Origin: Rugosibacter sp.
Lineage (GTDB): Bacteria; Pseudomonadota; Gammaproteobacteria; Burkholderiales; Rhodocyclaceae
Direction: 5' to 3'
Length of the DNA: 64,000 nucleotides
Assembly: GCA_030645365.1 (NCBI GenBank)
Contig: JAUSMB010000030.1
Location: forward strand, 21,714-85,713
Shown: in pieces, positions 56,299 to 64,000 of the stretch
Position numbering within the stretch: the first letter of the stretch is position 1
Layout of the letters: the number at the start of each line of letters is the position of its first letter
Made by a program: the position numbers and the translations under genes
The notes under the pieces: model-generated
Database searches by the model: none
Told to the model about the DNA's origin: nothing
Seen by the model: only the letters and a program-made list of their open reading frames with translations

Positions 56299-57915
56299 AT
56301 GCGCCTTACTGAACTAAAACTACCCCTCGATCACACGCCAGAGCACTTGCGAGCGGCGATTATCAAGCGCCTCGGCATCGCGCCTGATGAACTGCTCGAC
56401 TTTCAAATTTATCGTCGTAGCGTGGATGCACGTAAGTCTTCAGCCGTTATTCTCACCTATACGCTGGATGTCACGCTGAAAAACGAACAGGCGGTGGCAA
56501 GCCGCCTGCAAGGTACCCCGCATATCGCCCAAACACCAGACACGCGATATCACTTCGTCACGCAAGCACCAGCAAAACCAGCAACACCAGCGCAGAAACA
56601 GCTGCGCCCCGTGGTGGTTGGCACCGGGCCGTGCGGTTTGTTTGCGGGTTTGCTTTTAGCGCAGATGGGGTTTCGCCCGCTGATTCTCGAACGGGGAAAG
56701 TCTGTTCGAGAGCGCACCCAGGACACTTGGAAGTTCTGGCGCCAGGGCGTACTCAATCCGGAATCCAATGTGCAATTTGGCGAAGGCGGCGCGGGCACTT
56801 TTTCCGATGGCAAGCTCTACAGCCAGATTCGGGACCCGGAATATCGCAGCCGCAAAGTATTGACCGAATTTATCAAAGCAGGTGCGCCAGAAGAAATACT
56901 GTATGTGGCCAAACCCCACATCGGTACGTTTCGCCTGGTATCGGTGGTGGAAAACATGCGCGCCAGCATTGAGGCGCTCGGCGGTGAAATTCGCTTTCAA
57001 AGCCACATGACGGATATTCAAATCGAGCAAGGCCAAGTGCGCGGCCTGCTGCTCGCCAACGGAGAATATATCGCCGCCGATCATGTGATTCTGGCGGTGG
57101 GCCATAGCGCGCGCGATACCTTCTACCAGCTTCACGCACGCGGTGTTTTTCTCGAAGCCAAACCGTTCTCGATTGGCGTGCGGATTGAACATCCGCAATC
57201 GCTCATTGATCAGGTGCGTTACGGCAAAGCGGCCGGACACCCTATTCTGGGTGCGGCGGATTACAAACTCGTCCATCACGCTAAAAACGCACGCTCAGCC
57301 TATAGTTTTTGCATGTGTCCCGGCGGCACGGTAGTTGCTGCGGCCTCTGAACCCGGACGCTTGGTCACCAACGGCATGAGCCAGTATTCACGCAATGAGC
57401 GCAACGCCAACAGTGCCATTGTGGTGGGCATTACACCGGCCGATTATTCAGGGGGCCCGCTTGCCGGAATCGAGTATCAACGGCATTGGGAGTCAATTGC
57501 TTTTGTCACCGGTGGCAGCAATTACCATGCGCCTGCGCAACGGGTGGGCGATTTTCTTGCGCAACGACCCTCCACCGCGTTGGGTGAGGTGCACCCGTCA
57601 TATACCCCGGGAATTCATCTCACCGATCTGTCTTTGTGTCTGCCTGAATTTGTTATCACCACACTGCGCGAAGCCTTGCCCGCTTTCAGCAAACAAATTC
57701 GCGGTTTCGCCATGGAAGACACTTTAATGACAGGGATAGAAACTCGCACATCGTCCCCGGTGCGCATCACACGAAACGAACATTATCAAAGCATGAATAC
57801 ACGGGGCCTGTTTCCTGCCGGGGAAGGGGCAGGCTATGCCGGAGGAATTTTATCGGCCGCCATTGACGGCATCAAAGTCGCTGAAGCAGTGGCACTCAGC
57901 CTGACACAGACGTGA
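56299..57915 (+). CDS. Uncharacterised FAD-dependent dehydrogenase (COG2509 type)
   Basis: A 538-aa flavoprotein. After an N-terminal domain with a DFQIYRRSVDARK segment, the FAD motif is VVVGTGPCGLFAGLLLAQMG (near residue 110), with QFGEGGAGTFSDGKLYSQI and HAKNARSAYSFCMCPGGTVV further on. The end is GLFPAGEGAGYAGGILSAAIDGI. The family is widespread and its reaction is unknown. Confidence 0.88.
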   Translation: MRLTELKLPLDHTPEHLRAAIIKRLGIAPDELLDFQIYRRSVDARKSSAVILTYTLDVTLKNEQAVASRLQGTPHIAQTPDTRYHFVTQAPAKPATPAQKQLRPVVVGTGPCGLFAGLLLAQMGFRPLILERGKSVRERTQDTWKFWRQGVLNPESNVQFGEGGAGTFSDGKLYSQIRDPEYRSRKVLTEFIKAGAPEEILYVAKPHIGTFRLVSVVENMRASIEALGGEIRFQSHMTDIQIEQGQVRGLLLANGEYIAADHVILAVGHSARDTFYQLHARGVFLEAKPFSIGVRIEHPQSLIDQVRYGKAAGHPILGAADYKLVHHAKNARSAYSFCMCPGGTVVAAASEPGRLVTNGMSQYSRNERNANSAIVVGITPADYSGGPLAGIEYQRHWESIAFVTGGSNYHAPAQRVGDFLAQRPSTALGEVHPSYTPGIHLTDLSLCLPEFVITTLREALPAFSKQIRGFAMEDTLMTGIETRTSSPVRITRNEHYQSMNTRGLFPAGEGAGYAGGILSAAIDGIKVAEAVALSLTQT

Positions 57916-57966
57916 TGAAGCGCGCTCGGCGCTTCATCATCATTACCCTACAAAGTTAAGCGCTCT

Positions 57967-58515
57967 TTAAACTTCCGCAGCGGCAAGCGCCAGCTCAGCT
58001 GCCCGGCGAGTTTTTCCGGCACGTGCAGGCATATGGCACAGCCCGCATACATACCCACGGGTAGGGTCAAACGCATGAGTGACAAAATCACCCCCACATT
58101 CGCGGCAGGTGACCATTTGCAACATTTTTGCATCGAAAAACCGCACCATGGTCCACGCACGCGTGAGCGAAAGCACGACATCCATACTGCCGCGCTCGAT
58201 CTGCTCAACATACATGCGGTAAGACTTGATGATCAGCTCCAGCCCTTTTAATTGCGTATGTTTCTGAAAGAAACGGTAATACGCCATGAACAAGGAAGCA
58301 TGAATATTCGGCTGCCAGGTCATGAACCAGTCGGTTGAAAAAGGCAGCATGCCTTTGGGAGGGGATTCTCCCTTGACCTCTTTATAGAGCTTGAGCAGGC
58401 GTTCACGAGAAAGATTGGTCTCCGCTTCGAGCAGTTGCAAACGAGCACCGAGCTTTACCAGATCAACCGCCAGACGAATTTCATTCGCCTCTGTAATAAC
58501 GGATTTATTCTTCAT
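57967..58515 (-). CDS. flhC: Flagellar master regulator FlhC
   Basis: With FlhD forms the FlhD4C2 activator of class-2 flagellar genes. The 182-aa protein has zinc ligands C137, C140, C157 and C160 (CRECGGDF, CGLC), at the same positions as E. coli FlhC. It lies 49 bp after flhD. No other flagellar gene is in the window. Confidence 0.94.
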   Translation of the reverse strand: MKNKSVITEANEIRLAVDLVKLGARLQLLEAETNLSRERLLKLYKEVKGESPPKGMLPFSTDWFMTWQPNIHASLFMAYYRFFQKHTQLKGLELIIKSYRMYVEQIERGSMDVVLSLTRAWTMVRFFDAKMLQMVTCRECGGDFVTHAFDPTRGYVCGLCHMPARAGKTRRAAELALAAAEV

Positions 58516-58564
58516 TCACGCCTCCGCACCATCAAAAATACGAAAAATCAGGAAAAACCGTAGA

Positions 58565-58882
58565 TCAAGCAATCGTGGCAACAGGACGAGCGGCAGCAAG
58601 AATCGCCGCATGCACATGCGCGGCACCTCGGTCACGCTCGTGATTGGCGAGCAAATCAAGCAGCAAGGTGTCGTCAAAACGGAAGCTGCACAACAACATG
58701 TCTGAGCTAGCCATTTTTAGCACTTGACCCGGCGTGAGGCGCGTCAAAACATCGGCAATTTCTTCGCTGATACCTAACCGAAAAATGGCTGCTTCACGAT
58801 CCGAGCGAACCATGCTTTGCGCCAACATCAAATAGGAAAGGTTGACTTCTTTTATATCGTTGTAGGCATCAGTTTTCATCAT
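58565..58882 (-). CDS. flhD: Flagellar master regulator FlhD
   Basis: The partner of FlhC. The 105-aa protein has DIKEVNLSYLMLAQSMVRSDREAAIFRLGI, with the conserved middle cysteine in MLLCSFRFDD. An ATG one codon later is equally possible. The 273-bp region 58883-59155 upstream contains no gene and should hold the flhDC promoter; a perfect inverted repeat lies at 58993-59014. Confidence 0.93.
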   Translation of the reverse strand: MMKTDAYNDIKEVNLSYLMLAQSMVRSDREAAIFRLGISEEIADVLTRLTPGQVLKMASSDMLLCSFRFDDTLLLDLLANHERDRGAAHVHAAILAAARPVATIA

Positions 58883-58992
58883 GCACTCCCTCGTAGTAGA
58901 TATTATTGATACTCACGGCGTACTCACTTGCTCAACCCCCAACCGGAATCACAGCAATTGCATGATTGCACAGACAGAGACAAGGAAGATAG

Positions 58993-59014
58993 CAATAGAA
59001 AAACCATTCTATTG
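58993..59014. promoter_or_regulatory. Perfect inverted repeat upstream of flhDC
   Basis: CAATAGAA, six bases AAACCA, then TTCTATTG: eight-base arms in the flhD-Nudix divergent region. Candidate regulator site. No direct evidence. Confidence 0.35.
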
Positions 59015-59155
59015 TCCGAATTGGATACATCTATTTGTAAGGTTTTTGCTTACATATTCGCCGTATCTGCACATGAGAGAAAAGAGTAACTCATGCGGAT
59101 TCCATGAAATACCTATGCACCAACGCAAAACATTTTGGCGCGTTAAACTCTCGCT

Positions 59156-59725
59156 ATGGATCCCCTTCTGAAATTCTGCAGCGTTTGTGGCGCCCCTGTC
59201 AGTCAGCGAGTCCCTGCGGGCGACTCTTTGTTGCGTCATGTATGCACGGCGTGCGACACCATTCATTACCGCAACCCGCGTTTGGTCGTTGGCAGCTTGC
59301 CTGAATGGGGTGATCGCATCTTGTTGTGTCGGCGTGCCATTGAACCAGGCTATGGCAAATGGACACTACCTGCAGGTTTTATGGAAAACGGTGAAACGGT
59401 TGCCAATGCAGCTATTCGCGAAACCTCGGAGGAAGCCTGCGCACGCATTGCATTAGATAATCTGTTCAGCCTCATCAGCGTGCCGCACATTGATCAAGTG
59501 CATGTGATCTATCGCGCACAGTTGCTCGACCTGGATTTTTCTGCAGGCGAAGAAACACTGGAATTACGCTTGTTTAGCGAGGAGGAAATTCCCTGGAATG
59601 ACATCGCGTTTCGCACCATACACATCACCTTGCGTCATTACTTTGCCGACCGCCGCACAGGACACTTTCGTTTTCACGAAGAAACCATCTCGCCTCCGCT
59701 ATCGCCCCAGCAGGGCACGCGCTAA
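59156..59725 (+). CDS. Nudix hydrolase with N-terminal zinc ribbon
   Basis: A 189-aa protein. The zinc ribbon has C8, C11, C30, C33. The Nudix box reads G74-FMENG-E80-TVANAAI-R88-E89-TSEEACA with the catalytic E92/E93. It is of the NudC-related ADP-ribose/NADH-type group, with exact substrate unknown. Its stop codon lies in the first of two adjacent hairpins shared with the convergent TonB-like gene. Confidence 0.88.
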   Translation: MDPLLKFCSVCGAPVSQRVPAGDSLLRHVCTACDTIHYRNPRLVVGSLPEWGDRILLCRRAIEPGYGKWTLPAGFMENGETVANAAIRETSEEACARIALDNLFSLISVPHIDQVHVIYRAQLLDLDFSAGEETLELRLFSEEEIPWNDIAFRTIHITLRHYFADRRTGHFRFHEETISPPLSPQQGTR

Positions 59726-59758
59726 AGCAAACCTGCTTTAGCGGCGGATTTAATCCGC
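59720..59758. terminator. Two adjacent hairpins between convergent genes
   Basis: CGCTAAAGCA/TGCTTTAGCG (loop AACC) is followed directly by GCGGATT T AATCCGC. Placement between two 3' ends suggests bidirectional termination, but neither has a long U-tract. Confidence 0.6.
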
Positions 59759-59761
59759 AAC

Positions 59762-60577
59762 TCATCCATCGTTGATATCAAACACCACCGGCAAGACAAC
59801 CGAAAAAGCCTTGCCGCGCAACACATCTGGCACAGGCGTGTGCTGCGCACCCGCTTCAATCATGGTTTGCGCCGCCCGATCAAGCGCTGCATGACCACTG
59901 GATTTATTCAAGACTACCGTTGCTAATCCTGCGCTATCCACTACAAGAAAAATCTCCACCGTGCCTGCCCAACCTGCCGCGAGCGCCTGTGCCGGGTAAC
60001 GCTTAAAGCGTCGCGACTGCGTTGCCAATCCCAATCGATACCGCCGCAAGCCATCGGCAGACAATCCCGCAGCAGGCGCCGGATTTTGCGCATCATTCTG
60101 CTGTCCGCCGTGTTGATCACCCTGCTGATCATTCGTTGCCGCCACCGACATGCCGGGCACTGTCGCGGACATCACCGGCTCAGTTGATCCGGCTGCTTGC
60201 TTCGCGGGTAAAGTATCGGTCATCACGGGCAAGGTGCGATCCGGCAGCTGTGCAACGGGCACTTTAAAGCTCTGCTGCTCCTGGCGTGCAGGCGACACGG
60301 CAGTTAACACCGGGGGCACCAGTCGCCTATGCACAGGTGGGTGTGCAGGCACAGGCGGCGGCCCTGCGGTAACAGTCGGAGTGGCTGGCGCCATGGCCGC
60401 AGGTGCCAAGCGCAAACGCGCGATTAACCCAGGTGGCGAACCGGATGTTGATTCCTGCTGCACCTGGCGTAACCCGCCCAATGACAACAACACACCGTGC
60501 AGAAACAACGAGCACAGCAGCGCAAACCAAAGCTGTCGCCGGGTTAACCCACGTTGTTCTCTGCTATCAAAAGTCAT
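59762..60577 (-). CDS. TonB-family C-terminal domain protein
   Basis: A 271-aa inner-membrane anchored protein: basic start, one membrane helix (LWFALLCSLFLHGVLLSL), long Pro/Ala-rich periplasmic stretch, and a C-terminal TonB fold (GWAGTVEIFLVVDSAGLATVVLNKSSG then LDRAAQTMIEAG). It energises outer-membrane receptors when paired with ExbB/ExbD. No exbBD is in the window, so it may be a solitary TonB-like or a different envelope protein. Confidence 0.83.
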   Translation of the reverse strand: MTFDSREQRGLTRRQLWFALLCSLFLHGVLLSLGGLRQVQQESTSGSPPGLIARLRLAPAAMAPATPTVTAGPPPVPAHPPVHRRLVPPVLTAVSPARQEQQSFKVPVAQLPDRTLPVMTDTLPAKQAAGSTEPVMSATVPGMSVAATNDQQGDQHGGQQNDAQNPAPAAGLSADGLRRYRLGLATQSRRFKRYPAQALAAGWAGTVEIFLVVDSAGLATVVLNKSSGHAALDRAAQTMIEAGAQHTPVPDVLRGKAFSVVLPVVFDINDG

Positions 60578-60617
60578 CGCACTCTGTTAAATTTACTGAA
60601 CTACAGGATTCTACGAG

Positions 60618-61199
60618 ATGACTTCCTATCCGCTGATTCTTACTCTGGATCAACATGGCGTACCGCATCGCTGGGTTACCTGGCAGCATGCATGCGTTTA
60701 TGTGGCGCGCGACCTCGTTGCCTGGGATACAGGCGATACAGAATTCACTTTTTATGGCGGACAAAACCGCATCACCGGGGAACGTTCCGCTTTATGTACC
60801 CGCAGCATCATTGCCATTCGCGGCAAAGCCTTGTTTGGCCGCGCTCTGCGTCCAATCCCCCCATTATCAAATCGCGAACTGTTTCATCGTGACCGCAGCA
60901 TCTGCGCCTATTGCGTCAAGGAATTCCCTCCCCATCGGCTAACGCGCGATCACGTTCTACCCGTTTCTCAAGGCGGCCGTGATGCCTGGATGAATGTTGT
61001 CACCGCTTGTCGTACCTGCAACCAATCCAAAGGGGGGCGCACGCCCGAACAAGCCCGCATGCAACTTGCCTACGCGCCCTACATACCGAACAAAGCGGAA
61101 TACCTGATTCTCAGCAACCGTCGCATTTTGGTCGACCAAATGGATTTTCTAGCTCGCCACGTGCCCTCGCAAAGCCGCTTGCGCATCGGGCAGATTTAA
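60618..61199 (+). CDS. HNH endonuclease-domain protein
   Basis: A 193-aa protein with an HNH fold at residues 92-140: C96, C99 (CAYC), H112 (RDHVLPVSQGG), N126, C131 and C134 (ACRTCNQSKGG). The C-terminal APYIPNKAEYLIL is common in a conserved bacterial HNH family (related to 5-methylcytosine-specific or general nickases by fold only). It has no restriction or phage partner nearby, so a chromosomal housekeeping role is more likely. Confidence 0.85.
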   Translation: MTSYPLILTLDQHGVPHRWVTWQHACVYVARDLVAWDTGDTEFTFYGGQNRITGERSALCTRSIIAIRGKALFGRALRPIPPLSNRELFHRDRSICAYCVKEFPPHRLTRDHVLPVSQGGRDAWMNVVTACRTCNQSKGGRTPEQARMQLAYAPYIPNKAEYLILSNRRILVDQMDFLARHVPSQSRLRIGQI

Positions 61200-61355
61200 C
61201 GTGCAAGGCCCGTCTGGCAGGGATTTTTCCTGCTTTGTTGCCAGGCATTGATCCTGTAGTAGCTATCGCACGCAATCAATGTATTTCACGTGTTGGTGCA
61301 GTGCGTCCTTATAATGCCTCCCCGGGCACGCTTTGTGTGCTTGCTCCCAACTGCC

Positions 61356-63611
<2,256 letters not shown>

Positions 63612-63637
63612 CCCGAAGAACGAAGGGTTGGGCGTCG

Positions 63638-63844
63638 TTAGCCCCTGTCGACAGGGCCGTCTTTAATCCTGGTTATCTGGATACGCGCTTGATGCAGCAG
63701 CTCATTGAGTTCCCTGACTTGGGCATATGAATCTCCATGAGTTTCGTCAGCAAGCCTGCGGCCCATCTCCTGAACAACCAGGAACAGGTCAGACAATTCG
63801 GCAATTGTTTCTCGCCTTTCGCCTTCTTTTGTTTCATCTAGCAT
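63638..63844 (-). CDS. Small protein of unknown function
   Basis: A 68-aa charged, helix-prone protein (ETIAELSDLFLVVQEMGRRLADE) with a strong AGAGGAG 6 bp before the ATG. Not recognised. It converges on ygiQ, with a 26-bp gap. 63845-64000 shows no supported gene. Confidence 0.65.
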   Translation of the reverse strand: MLDETKEGERRETIAELSDLFLVVQEMGRRLADETHGDSYAQVRELNELLHQARIQITRIKDGPVDRG

Positions 63845-64000
63845 GGTGATCTCCTCTTTCTAAATTTTCGCGGATGCACAAAGCTCGGAGAGCCAAGATA
63901 CCCGAAGCATCCCGTTCCGACCAAGAAAGAGGATGCCGTGATGATTAGCTGCTACCAGCTCACTCAGACAGAACGATACAACATAACGGCATTGTTGCGA

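Noticed and set aside
60240..60310. AVSPARQ in the TonB-like gene as another repeat copy
   Set aside because: The peptide resembles AVSPAPTF but the DNA beyond GGCGACACGGCA does not match the core. Too weak to count.

Overview
The window is a gene-dense stretch of a flagellated, respiring betaproteobacterial chromosome, most likely Burkholderiales or a close order. The evidence is the rph-rdgB-hemW order, the HAD-hda-AI2E/purM block, a full System I cytochrome c maturation operon (ccmABCDEFGHI), an isc operon preceded by cysE and trmJ, the earP-efp pair with an arginine-type EF-P, and a class-II style flhDC. I cannot name the genus. There are no insertion sequences, prophage or CRISPR arrays, and no gap between supported genes exceeds about 300 bp.

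Layout. 0-5 kb: rph (cut by the left edge), rdgB, hemW, corA, a TauD-type dioxygenase and a small secreted protein. 5-8.5 kb (minus): an ABC-2 permease, thiS, thiG, a secreted unknown and trmB. 8.6-15.5 kb (minus): the ccm operon, in which ccmC carries a one-base frameshift in a homopolymer. 15.6-22 kb: a YbiT-type ABC-F protein, HAD phosphatase, hda, AI-2E permease, purM and an old yellow enzyme. 22.2-26.7 kb (minus): a MacAB-like exporter with two permeases. 26.7-36.4 kb: a Spx/ArsC-like protein, hslO, a CoA-transferase pair, a thioesterase, ETF-ubiquinone oxidoreductase, a ComEA-like protein, an acyl-CoA dehydrogenase, etfA/etfB and tpx. Together these form an acyl-CoA oxidation module that feeds electrons to quinone. 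36.4-44.7 kb (minus): cysE, iscR, a second cysteine desulfurase, iscS, iscU, iscA, hscB, hscA, fdx, iscX and tatD. Two IscR-type operators lie over the iscR promoter. 44.8-50.5 kb: trmJ, suhB, mutS, a DUF1178 protein and a glutathione peroxidase. 50.6-51 kb: tRNA-Leu, tRNA-Cys and tRNA-Gly. 51-58 kb: pgsA, uvrC, a family-5 uracil-DNA glycosylase, earP, efp, a membrane protein and an FAD-dependent dehydrogenase. 58-64 kb: flhC, flhD, a Nudix hydrolase, a TonB-like protein, an HNH protein, YgiQ and a small unknown.

The most striking signal is a dispersed 26-bp directional repeat with core AAAAGTCGGCGCTGGYGA followed by YACGGCG. At least twelve near-perfect copies and six or more decayed ones occur in both orientations. 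Most lie inside conserved housekeeping genes, where they add in-frame peptides ([16 protein letters not shown], RRx[13 protein letters not shown]) at non-conserved places. Others sit directly at gene starts. The element has no internal symmetry and no mobile-element companions. It looks like a genome-wide signal sequence, for example a DNA-uptake or chromosome-organisation motif, or a very short dispersed element. A copy lies just upstream of the ComEA-like gene.
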